Source: Aquiflexum lacus
GTDB lineage: Bacteria; Bacteroidota; Bacteroidia; Cytophagales; Cyclobacteriaceae
Direction: 5' to 3'
Assembly: GCF_015476655.1 (NCBI RefSeq)
Contig: NZ_JABFHF010000038.1
Location: 1 to 42,596 of the forward strand
DNA: 42,596 nucleotides
The notes beneath the pieces are model-generated. The model ran no database searches. It was not told the DNA's origin and was given only the letters and a program-made list of their open reading frames with translations. The position numbers were made by a program, and so were the translations under genes. Of the stretch, positions 7,717 to 15,288 are shown piece after piece; within the stretch, counting starts at the first letter, position 1; each line of letters begins with the position of its first letter.

Positions 7717-9915
7717 TTGAAATCTTTCCCTTTCTACAAACAACCCGACTCCAAAGACTGTGGCCCAACCTGCCTACGGATAATTGCCAAGCACTATGGC
7801 AAGCTGATATCTTTAAAGGAAATCCGGGAAATCTCGGAAACGACTAGGGAAGGTAGCAGCTTGCTGAAGTTAAGTGATGCTGCAGAGGCCATAGGGTTTA
7901 AGACCATAGGGGCCAAGCTGAATTATGAAAAACTCAGGGATTCGCCTTTGCCACTGATTGTCCACTGGGACAAGCAGCACTTTGTGATTGTATATCGGAT
8001 TAGAAAAGACATAGTCTATATTTCAGATCCTGCCTATGGTTTGATCCGGTATTCAAAAGAAGAATTTATCTCCAGGTGGATCGGCAACAATGCCGATGAA
8101 AATACCAAAGAAGGAATCACCCTCTTGCTCGAACCTACGCCTGCCTTCAGGAAAATGAAATGGGAAGACAAAGAGAGACGTTCTTTAAGCTTCCTGTTCA
8201 AATATCTGTTCAACTACAAAAACCTGATCGTCCAGCTTTGTATCGGGCTTTTGGTGGGGAGTCTGTTGCAGTTGATTTTCCCTTTTCTTACACAGAGTAT
8301 TGTGGATGTGGGGATCCAGAATCAGGACATCGGTTTTATTTATCTGGTCTTAATTGCCCAGATCATGCTGTTTTTGGGAAGAATGAGTGTGGAAGTGCTC
8401 CGCAGTTGGATATTGCTTCACCTGACTACCCGGATCAATATTTCCTTGGTATCTGACTTTTTTATCAAACTGATGAACCTGCCCATTTCCTATTTCGATA
8501 CCCGGATGACTGGGGATATCATGCAGCGCATCGGTGACCACCGCAGGATAGAAAACTTGCTTACCGGCACCACGCTCAGTACCCTCTTTTCTTTTTTCAA
8601 TCTGATCGTTTTTGGTGCTGTGCTGATTTATTACAGCCTTACGATTTTCCTTATTTTTCTTGGAGGAAGTGTGCTTTACATTGTCTGGGTGTTGTTTTTT
8701 ATGAAGCGGCGCAGGGAACTGGACTACAAGCGCTTTGCCCAGATGAGCCAGGAACAGAGTACGGTGATCGAGCTGATCAACGGCATGCAGGAAATAAAAA
8801 TGCACAATGCCGAAAAACAAAAGCGATGGAGCTGGGAATTTGTACAGGCCCGACTTTTCCACGTTTCCATTCAGTCACTATCCCTGGAACAGGCACAGCA
8901 AGTAGGCTCTTCCGTCATCAATGAGCTCAAAAATATCTTCATCACCTTTACTTCCGCTGTGCTGGTCATTGAAGGCAACCTCACCCTTGGAATGATGCTT
9001 GCCCTCCAATACATCATCGGGCAGCTCAACGGCCCGATTTCCGAATTGGTTGGTTTTGTCAGGTCTTACCAGGATGCGGCCATCAGTCTGGAACGGCTCA
9101 ATGAAATCCATGACAAGGAAGATGAGGAAAGTGCCGAAAAGCAATTTGTCAGAACACTACAGGCCGGCGGCGAATTGGTGGCTAAAGACCTTTCCTTCCG
9201 GTATGTAGGAGCAGAAGACCCTGTATTGACCGGAATAAATTTAAGCATTCAGCCCCAAAAAGTCACCGCAGTAGTGGGTGCCAGTGGAAGTGGCAAGACC
9301 ACATTGATGAAATTGTTGTTGAAGTTTTACGACCCCACAGCAGGGGAAATCCTATATGGGAAGCATCATCTCAAAACAATCAGTGCCAAAAGTTGGCGGG
9401 ACCAATGCGGCGTGGTGATGCAGGAAGGCTATGTGTTCAATGATACCATTGCTGCCAATATTGCCGTAGGACAGGATCATATTGATCAGGAACGGTTGAT
9501 AGAAGCGTCCCGCATCGCCAATATCCTCAATTTTATCCAGTCCCTTCCTGTGGGCTTCAATACCAAAATAGGCAATGAGGGCATCGGCATGAGCACGGGA
9601 CAAAAGCAACGGTTGTTTATTGCCAGAGCAGTCTATAAAAATCCTGATATTTTGTTTTTTGATGAAGCAACCTCGGCCCTTGATGCCAGGAATGAACGGG
9701 AAGTCATGGAGAATCTCCATCGGTTTATGGAGGGGAAAACTGTATTTATCATTGCCCATAGGCTGAGTACCGTCAGAAATGCCGACCAAATTGTCGTCAT
9801 TGATCAGGGAAAGATCGTGGAGCAGGGTACCCATGTGGAATTGCTTTATTCCAAAGGTGTCTATTTTGATCTGGTAAAAAACCAACTCGAACTTGAAAAG
9901 ATAAACGGAAGCTGA
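7717..9915 (+). CDS. Peptidase-containing ABC exporter (C39 peptidase, membrane domain, ATPase)
   Basis: This 732-residue protein is a bacteriocin-type exporter that removes GG leaders and transports the core peptide across the inner membrane. The N-terminal C39 peptidase shows KQPDSKDCGPTC (nucleophile Cys 15), His 88 and Asp 104. A six-helix ABC membrane domain spans about 165-460. The ATPase has Walker A GASGSGKT (521-528), a signature STGQKQR near 626 in place of canonical LSGGQ, Walker B LFFDE ending at 650, and the H-loop His 681. Start is TTG 7717, since no ATG lies upstream in frame and the peptidase motif begins at once. The stop is 2 bp before the HlyD gene, so the two are co-transcribed. 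The peptides at 6282 and 13091 are the obvious substrates. Confidence 0.92.
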   Translation: MKSFPFYKQPDSKDCGPTCLRIIAKHYGKLISLKEIREISETTREGSSLLKLSDAAEAIGFKTIGAKLNYEKLRDSPLPLIVHWDKQHFVIVYRIRKDIVYISDPAYGLIRYSKEEFISRWIGNNADENTKEGITLLLEPTPAFRKMKWEDKERRSLSFLFKYLFNYKNLIVQLCIGLLVGSLLQLIFPFLTQSIVDVGIQNQDIGFIYLVLIAQIMLFLGRMSVEVLRSWILLHLTTRINISLVSDFFIKLMNLPISYFDTRMTGDIMQRIGDHRRIENLLTGTTLSTLFSFFNLIVFGAVLIYYSLTIFLIFLGGSVLYIVWVLFFMKRRRELDYKRFAQMSQEQSTVIELINGMQEIKMHNAEKQKRWSWEFVQARLFHVSIQSLSLEQAQQVGSSVINELKNIFITFTSAVLVIEGNLTLGMMLALQYIIGQLNGPISELVGFVRSYQDAAISLERLNEIHDKEDEESAEKQFVRTLQAGGELVAKDLSFRYVGAEDPVLTGINLSIQPQKVTAVVGASGSGKTTLMKLLLKFYDPTAGEILYGKHHLKTISAKSWRDQCGVVMQEGYVFNDTIAANIAVGQDHIDQERLIEASRIANILNFIQSLPVGFNTKIGNEGIGMSTGQKQRLFIARAVYKNPDILFFDEATSALDARNEREVMENLHRFMEGKTVFIIAHRLSTVRNADQIVVIDQGKIVEQGTHVELLYSKGVYFDLVKNQLELEKINGS

Positions 9916-9917
9916 AC

Positions 9918-11222
9918 ATGCCATCAGAGCCTATACATAGCGGCAACCTTCACCTTCGTTCCGAAGAAGTACAGGAGATCATATCCAGACCACCGGCTTG
10001 GCTGATACGATGGGGTATTACCCTGGTGTTTATCCTTATCTCACTGGTTCTTGGATTATCCTTTCTGATCAGGTATCCTGACTTTGTGGAGGCAAAGGTA
10101 TTGGTGACCACCACAGATCCTACAGAGCGGATAGCCGCCCTAATTTCAGGACAGATAGAGACATTGTTTGTAAAAAATGGGGAGAAGGTCGGCATTGGAC
10201 AGCCTTTGGCAGGAATTAAGAGTACGGCAAAACTCGAGGATGTTCTTTTTCTAAAAGCCACCTTGGAAAACGAGGCCTTTGCCAAGGAATATGGTTATTC
10301 TTTTCCTATTGAATCACTGTCTGATCTGGTTCTCGGAGAAATTGGTCTTCCATTTTTGGAATTCGAAAGGAGTTACATGGAGTATAGGCTGTTGAGTGAA
10401 TTACAGCCCTATGAGGGACAATTGGAAGGAAACAGGATCTCTATCGAAGAAATTAAAAAAAGGATACAAAGCCAGACTGCGCAAAAAGACTTGCTGGACC
10501 GTAGGCTAAACCTGGCCAAAATTGATTATGAGAGGAATAAAGGCTTACACTTGGATGGCATTATCGCAGACAAGGATTTTGAGTCCAGGGAGATGGAATA
10601 CCTTCAGATGGAAGAACAGGTCAATCAAATGGCCATATCCATTTCACAATTACATGAAGCGCTTAGCACTGCCAATCAGACCGTTCGGAATACCGGCATC
10701 AATAAGGAAGAACAGGAAGCCCGCGCACTTAAAAACCTGATACAATCCTACCAGAGTTTAAAGCGCAGCTTGAGGGATTGGGAATATACCTATTTGATAA
10801 AATCATCTATCAGTGGGGTGGTCAGTTTCCAGAAAATCTGGGGCGCCAACCAACAGGTCAACTCCGGTGAGTTGGTCTTCACCGTACTGCCGGAAAACAC
10901 ATCGGAACTATTGGGTGCAATGAAAATATCCCCCCAGAATGCAGGAAAAGTCAGTGTGGATCAAAAGGTGTTGATCAAATTGGATAATTATCCCTTTCAG
11001 GAATATGGCGCTTTGATCGGTAAAATTACCAACATCTCAGTTTCACCAGACGACGAGTTCAATTATTTGGTATATGCCTCATTACCCAATGGGACGACAA
11101 CTTCTTTCAATAGGGAAATTCGTTTTAATCAGGAACTGTTGGGAAATGCGGAAATCATCACCGAGGAGTTGAGTGTTGCCGAGAGGCTGTTTTTCAAGTT
11201 CAGGTCATTAATGGTTTACTGA
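9918..11222 (+). CDS. HlyD-family membrane fusion protein of the peptide exporter
   Basis: This 434-residue adaptor links the inner-membrane ABC exporter to an outer-membrane channel. It has a short cytoplasmic tail, one membrane segment at about residues 32-51 (GITLVFILISLVLGLSFLI), a lipoyl-like half-motif (SGQIETLFVKNGEKVGIGQPL), a long coiled-coil hairpin in the middle (about 165-290), and a beta-rich C-terminal part (SSISGVVSFQKIWGANQQVNSGELVFTV). It begins 2 bp after the exporter stop. No TolC-like partner is in the window, so a chromosomal TolC elsewhere must be used. It ends at TGA 11220-11222. Confidence 0.88.
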   Translation: MPSEPIHSGNLHLRSEEVQEIISRPPAWLIRWGITLVFILISLVLGLSFLIRYPDFVEAKVLVTTTDPTERIAALISGQIETLFVKNGEKVGIGQPLAGIKSTAKLEDVLFLKATLENEAFAKEYGYSFPIESLSDLVLGEIGLPFLEFERSYMEYRLLSELQPYEGQLEGNRISIEEIKKRIQSQTAQKDLLDRRLNLAKIDYERNKGLHLDGIIADKDFESREMEYLQMEEQVNQMAISISQLHEALSTANQTVRNTGINKEEQEARALKNLIQSYQSLKRSLRDWEYTYLIKSSISGVVSFQKIWGANQQVNSGELVFTVLPENTSELLGAMKISPQNAGKVSVDQKVLIKLDNYPFQEYGALIGKITNISVSPDDEFNYLVYASLPNGTTTSFNREIRFNQELLGNAEIITEELSVAERLFFKFRSLMVY

Positions 11223-11313
11223 TATGAAATCGAGCATGACGCAAGCGACAAATGTAGAGATAATTACTATCATGCGAGATTCCATCTGACCGCTTAAAAT
11301 AAATAATATACAG

Positions 11314-12942
11314 ATGAAATATGTTCACACATTTTGGATAGATGAAGGCAAAGACCCGTTGGAAGCATCCTTTGGATGGTGCAGTGCCAGATACCATTTG
11401 ATGAGTTGGGCGCTCAGCAGTTTACAGCTCCATAAATTTTATGACAATGTGGAACTTGTCACCGATAGAAAAGGGAAGGAGTTGTTGATTGACCAAATGA
11501 AATTGCCTTACAAAAAAGTAAGAATTGAACTGGATGATCTGGACTTGGTTGAAATCCCCGGTTTATGGGTAATGAAAAAAATATATTCCTATACACTTCA
11601 TAAAGATCCTTTCCTGAATGTTGACGGGGATGTGTTTATTTTTGAGCCTTTTCCTGATGATCTCCTTTCCGGTCAGTTGATTGCCCAAAACATAGAGCAG
11701 GATTTTGATTATTACAAGGAATTGATAGGGTTGGTTAGTAATACTTTTCCATATGTGCCTAAACCTATAAAAAAACAGATCACCGAGGGTTTGGAGATCC
11801 AAGCCAGTAATGCCGGGATTTTAGGAGGGAATGACTATGGGTTTTTTAAGGATTATTATCAGGTCGTAGAAAAGTTTGTTTCAGAGAACCATGAACAAAT
11901 AAGTGGATTGAGTCCTGCACAAATGGTGAACTTTAATGCAGTGGTAGAACAATACATTTTTCATTGTTTAAGCAATCATAAGGGAATAGCCGTGAATTAT
12001 CTTTTGGATACAGTTTATGACCCTTCTTTTTTTGAATCATTTGCCAATTTCCATCATTTGCCCTACAAAATCCTGTTTATGCACGCTTTGGGGGATTACA
12101 AGAAAAACGGTTGGGTTTGTGACCAATTGGCCAATAGGCTGAGGCTGGATTATCCTGAGTATTATTACCGTATTATTGATCTTTTTGAATCTCAAGCGGT
12201 AGATGAAAAGGTACATAGAGTTCATGAGGGGGGCTATAATCCACAACAACATGAATCAAGCTTTTCGATAAAATACAGTAGCAAATCTGAGGATGAAAAA
12301 TTCTACCGGACAAGGCAAGTGGCTTCCTTGATTCTTAATCCTGAAAACCTCTCAATGAATGTGAGTGAGGTCTCCATATTACAAGCAATGGAGCTTATGG
12401 AAAATGAACCGGACAGCAGATCAACGGCAATTTTGAAAGATGTTTTTGATTTTGAAAAAGAAAAGATCAGACTGGTCCAATCCATGCCACATGACGGCCT
12501 TATTTGCGAGAATGAACAAAATGCCATTGACAATGCGGACATGGCTTTTTCAGATGATCTATGGAGAGAAAAGGTGATGTTAAAATTATCCCCAATCGCA
12601 ATGGCTTTAGAGACTGAATGGGACTGGTCTCAAAATCATATGTTGTTTACCCGGATAAAGTACAATAACATCGAAAACAACCTGACTCTTGAACCTTATT
12701 ATTACCAGACCTTATTGTTGCCCGATAAGCACCATGAAGAGGTCATAGAATATTTACTGAACCCCATGGAGACCTACCTCATATCACTGCTCTCCAAGGA
12801 AGGGTTTATTTCATTTACTGAAGTCACAGCACAAGTGAATATATTCTTCGAAAATGTAAATGAGGAAAAGGTTCTGACTTATTTGGAAGAAGCCATCAGG
12901 TTTCTGGCATATAGTGGGGTGATTTTATTAAAGATGGATTAG
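11314..12942 (+). CDS. DUF6734 family glycosyltransferase-like protein
   Basis: This 542-residue protein has an N-terminal part (SWALSSLQLHKFYDNVELVTD ... PFLNVDGDVFIFEPF) typical of DUF6734 proteins, which resemble GT-A glycosyltransferases; DGD at 104-106 is a DxD-type metal/nucleotide-sugar motif. The C-terminal ~150 residues are different and end in a predicted winged-helix-like unit (ETYLISLLSKEGFISFTEV ... YLEEAIRFLAYSGVILL), which could be a peptide-recognition module. It is cytoplasmic, with no signal peptide. It lies 91 bp after the HlyD gene and 148 bp before peptide gene 2, so a role in modifying the precursor peptides is plausible but unproven. Family assignment is from recalled sequence pattern. 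Confidence 0.65.
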   Translation: MKYVHTFWIDEGKDPLEASFGWCSARYHLMSWALSSLQLHKFYDNVELVTDRKGKELLIDQMKLPYKKVRIELDDLDLVEIPGLWVMKKIYSYTLHKDPFLNVDGDVFIFEPFPDDLLSGQLIAQNIEQDFDYYKELIGLVSNTFPYVPKPIKKQITEGLEIQASNAGILGGNDYGFFKDYYQVVEKFVSENHEQISGLSPAQMVNFNAVVEQYIFHCLSNHKGIAVNYLLDTVYDPSFFESFANFHHLPYKILFMHALGDYKKNGWVCDQLANRLRLDYPEYYYRIIDLFESQAVDEKVHRVHEGGYNPQQHESSFSIKYSSKSEDEKFYRTRQVASLILNPENLSMNVSEVSILQAMELMENEPDSRSTAILKDVFDFEKEKIRLVQSMPHDGLICENEQNAIDNADMAFSDDLWREKVMLKLSPIAMALETEWDWSQNHMLFTRIKYNNIENNLTLEPYYYQTLLLPDKHHEEVIEYLLNPMETYLISLLSKEGFISFTEVTAQVNIFFENVNEEKVLTYLEEAIRFLAYSGVILLKMD

Positions 12943-13004
12943 TAACAAATCCCTATGTCTTAAAAGATTATGATAAATGTACAAAAAATGACTTTATCAA
13001 CAAG

Positions 13005-13064
13005 AAAAATATTCAGTCGCGATGAATGGTCACAAACTTCGGGTGACCCAAATGTCCGGAGAAT
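13005..13064 (+). promoter_or_regulatory. Conserved 5' leader of peptide gene 2
   Basis: This is the second copy of the block at 6197-6256. Hairpin 1 is at 13011-13027 and hairpin 2 at 13028-13048, with stems unchanged and the loop of hairpin 2 altered (AAACTTCGG against AGGCTTCGG). The upstream ORF starts at ATG 13022 and has 17 codons. Its Arg to Lys change and synonymous Gly change are mild, but two copies are too few to prove selection. Confidence 0.5.
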
Positions 13065-13090
13065 TTAACATTTAATAAAATTCAAAAATC

Positions 13091-13315
13091 ATGAAAAAGT
13101 TAAGTTTAGAAATGCTGAGACTTACATCAGACGAGGTGCTTGAGAAAAGTCAAATGAAGAAAATTACTGGGGGGTATGGGAGTGTTTGGTATTGCTATTG
13201 TACTCATAGTTCAGGGAATTATGGACATTATGCTGCATTGTACCCTAGCGGTGAAGCAGCTTTATGGGATATGGCAAATAGGTGTCAGGGGAATGGTGCT
13301 TGCCATTTACAATAA
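13091..13315 (+). CDS. Cys-containing GG-leader peptide precursor 2 (bacteriocin-like)
   Basis: This 74-residue precursor has a 28-residue leader that matches precursor 1 except at positions 18-19 (EK for GR) and also ends MKKITGG. The predicted core, residues 29-74, has four Cys (35, 37, 65, 71), clusters of Tyr, His and Ser, and no similarity to core 1 beyond an initial Tyr-x-x-aromatic feel. It would be processed by the C39 exporter at 7717. Two Cys pairs at the ends could close a large loop through disulfides. It lies at the 3' end of the cassette behind the DUF6734 gene and has its own conserved leader and terminator. Biological activity is unknown. Confidence 0.78.
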   Translation: MKKLSLEMLRLTSDEVLEKSQMKKITGGYGSVWYCYCTHSSGNYGHYAALYPSGEAALWDMANRCQGNGACHLQ

Positions 13316-13339
13316 CACCTAAATTGATTTTTAAATTAA

Positions 13340-13374
13340 ATTGGCCATGCCTTTTCAAGGTATGGCCAATATTT
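13340..13374 (+). terminator. Terminator-like hairpin after peptide gene 2
   Basis: ATTGGCCATGCC (13340-13351) pairs with GGTATGGCCAAT (13359-13370) with a single G-T wobble, followed by ATTTAAATTT. It lies 25 bp after the stop codon, like the hairpin after peptide gene 1, though the T tract is weak. Confidence 0.6.
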
Positions 13375-13504
13375 AAATTTATGTCATACTTTCCCTTTTT
13401 TACTATTTTTATTTCCACCTCTAATTAAAGTTTCAGAGAAGGAATTGAAGAAATCTAGTAAGAAATATGTCTTAGACAAACTACTATCTGATGTAGAATA
13501 AAAT

Positions 13505-13681
13505 AAACCAATCTCCAAAGTTTTACTGAATGTGCTAGATGAAAATTTCAAATTGCTTGGTGAAACTGCAGTCCCTCAGTTGCAGTAGCCTCCTTGTTAC
13601 ATGTTTGTCAAGGACTGCAAATTCTGGTACTATGTCAATATGGATGATGAAATTGGTTTTGTATAGATGGCTTTTGATTGA
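13505..13681 (+). pseudogene. DUF4221-like lipoprotein, decayed 3' fragment
   Basis: The frame from 13505 reads KPISKVLLNVLDENFKLLGE, then MFVKDCKFWYYVNMDDEIGFV and a final MAFD, matching the last ~58 residues of the intact copy at 13952. It has two internal stops (TAG after PQLQ and TAG after EIGFV) and ends at TGA 13679-13681. It is clearly dead. It borders the right side of the peptide-export cassette, as a 5' fragment borders the left. Confidence 0.75.
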
Positions 13682-13725
13682 TGATTACACCGGAATCTTT
13701 GAAGGAGGCGATTTTGAGACAGTAG

Positions 13726-13870
13726 TGGTTATTCGAAGCCTGTGGCTTCGGATTCCTGAGTTCTGAGCCTTTGGCTAAAATAAACTGGAGTTAAAAACTC
13801 CAAACCCAGCAGTCCGAAGGTACAACCTTAGGACAACCCGTAGTATTCATGCCATGACCCAAAGTCAAGG
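13726..13870. repeat. Intergenic repeat B (second copy of 196-340)
   Basis: Hairpin TCGAAGCC/GGCTTCGG at 13732-13750, the string TTCCTGAGTTCTGAGCCTTTGG, then a second hairpin CCGAAGGT/ACCTTAGG near 13813-13832, and an ending like that of copy A (ATTCATGCCATGA). As for copy A, it lies between a DUF4221 3' end and the next DUF4221 gene, so the repeat was probably duplicated with the gene. Confidence 0.65.
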
Positions 13871-13951
13871 CATAAATTAACTAAATATAACTTTAATTTT
13901 TTTCCAAATTAAACTCATAGTGATTACATTAGTCATCAAATTATTGTCTTT

Positions 13952-15103
13952 ATGAAAAACCATTTAATAATCCTCCTTTCAGTTCTTTGGTTTGCCTGTG
14001 GTGGGAATGAAACTGAAACCAAAACGGACTTTTCAAACATTACTTTCACAATGGATACCGTGGTTGTCGATCCGGGAAATGAAATCATCAATCTTAAAAA
14101 CGGTTTATGGCAATCTGCTTTTACGGATGACAAAAAGTTCCTTTTCCTATGGAGCCAAGACGAGGGTACTTTGGATAGGATCAATCTTGACCAACTTAAA
14201 TTGGAAGACAAAATCAAATTTGAAAAAGAGGGTCCAGATGGGGTGGGTTCCTATGTATCGTGGCTTTACATGGTGGACAACGATCAGGTTTTATTAGCCA
14301 ATTTTCAGGATATTGGTCTTTTCGATATATCCGGCAAGAAGCTCAAAAATTACAATTTGGCAAAAACGAATTTTGAAAGTGAAGGTCTAAAAGAGGGCGA
14401 GAACTTCAATCGAAAATCTATTCTGACTAAAGATGGAAATATCATGTACGGAATGTTAGGCAATTGGATAGATGAATCGTGGTCACTTGCAAAAGTGAAT
14501 TTTAAAGATCGGACTTTAAAAAGAATAGAATTATCTGGAATAGATGAACTACCTGATTATTCGATCACCTTAAAAATGGGAGAAATGACTGTCATAGTAC
14601 CCTCAGATAAAACCATACAAAAGATAGAAAATAGAATTATCCTTTCCAATTCAGCCTACAACACCCTGCATATAATTGAAATGGATACAGACAGTTTATA
14701 TCAAATCAATTACACTCCCAAGCTAACTGCCTCAGCCAAAAAAGGTGGCTACCCGAAAGAGGTAGATTCGGAAAAACGTTTAAGGGAACTCATGAATGAA
14801 ATCCATTCAGAAATTAACTTTATGGCACCAATTTGGGATCCTATCACCAAAAGATTCTATCGGTTTTCTTACGAAACCACTCCAAATGAACCTACTGACA
14901 AATCACTTTTTGAGGAAGAAGAAATAAAACCTGTCTCCAAAGTTTATTTGACTTTGCTGGATGAAAATTTTAAGTTACTGGGTGAATCAGTTGTTGCCCA
15001 GTTACAGCAGCCACCAAGTTCCACTTTTGTCAAAGACGGCAAAATCTGGTATTACGTGAATGTTGATGATGAACTTGGTTTTGTGAGGATGAGCTTTAAT
15101 TGA
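13952..15103 (+). CDS. DUF4221-like lipoprotein, intact copy
   Basis: This 383-residue protein starts MKNHLIILLSVLWFACGG (lipobox Cys 16) and ends in the family motif TFVKDGKIWYYVNVDDELGFVRM. The central part has repeated strands such as FLFLWSQDEGTLDRINLD and DNDQVLLANFQDIGLFDISGKK, spaced as in a beta-propeller. It is predicted to be membrane-anchored in the envelope. It is the only complete member of at least six family copies in the window, so it serves as the reference for the broken ones. The 50 bp before its ATG are shared with the copies at 521 and 4064. Its function is unknown; it is next to, but outside, the peptide-export cassette. Confidence 0.75.
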   Translation: MKNHLIILLSVLWFACGGNETETKTDFSNITFTMDTVVVDPGNEIINLKNGLWQSAFTDDKKFLFLWSQDEGTLDRINLDQLKLEDKIKFEKEGPDGVGSYVSWLYMVDNDQVLLANFQDIGLFDISGKKLKNYNLAKTNFESEGLKEGENFNRKSILTKDGNIMYGMLGNWIDESWSLAKVNFKDRTLKRIELSGIDELPDYSITLKMGEMTVIVPSDKTIQKIENRIILSNSAYNTLHIIEMDTDSLYQINYTPKLTASAKKGGYPKEVDSEKRLRELMNEIHSEINFMAPIWDPITKRFYRFSYETTPNEPTDKSLFEEEEIKPVSKVYLTLLDENFKLLGESVVAQLQQPPSSTFVKDGKIWYYVNVDDELGFVRMSFN

Positions 15104-15138
15104 TGATTTTTGGGATAAGATTTGACTAAACTTTGCGT

Positions 15139-15208
15139 CTTTGTGACTTAGTGGCATTTTGGAACGATTTTGGAACGATTTTGGCCACAAAGACACTAAG
15201 TCACAAAG
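15139..15208. repeat. Long inverted repeat (15-bp arms) with internal direct repeats
   Basis: CTTTGTGACTTAGTG (15139-15153) and CACTAAGTCACAAAG (15194-15208) are perfect complements; inside, GTGGC and GCCAC extend the pairing. The loop contains ATTTTGGAACG twice in tandem. It follows the stop of the + strand lipoprotein gene and faces the end of the minus-strand TRAP gene, so it could work as a bidirectional transcription stop or be a dispersed repeat. Confidence 0.6.
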
Positions 15209-15246
15209 GAGCTGATAGAAAAACAGATTAAAATTCCTGGTATTTA

Positions 15247-15286
15247 TCCATGAAAAACGCTACTCAAACTTTCATTTTTCATGGTA
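15247..15286. repeat. Third copy of the 40-bp palindromic repeat
   Basis: CCATGAAAAACGCTACTCAAACTTTC... ending TTTTTCATGGTA matches the two copies at 2651-2766 with few changes. Here no ATPase gene follows: it directly abuts the 3' end of the minus-strand TRAP permease gene (stop at 15289). Confidence 0.7.
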
Positions 15287-15288
15287 AA

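Noticed and set aside
8350-8862. Open frame of 170 codons opposite the ABC exporter
   Set aside because: It is antisense to the conserved membrane domain and rich in His, Gln and Lys, as expected of a shadow.
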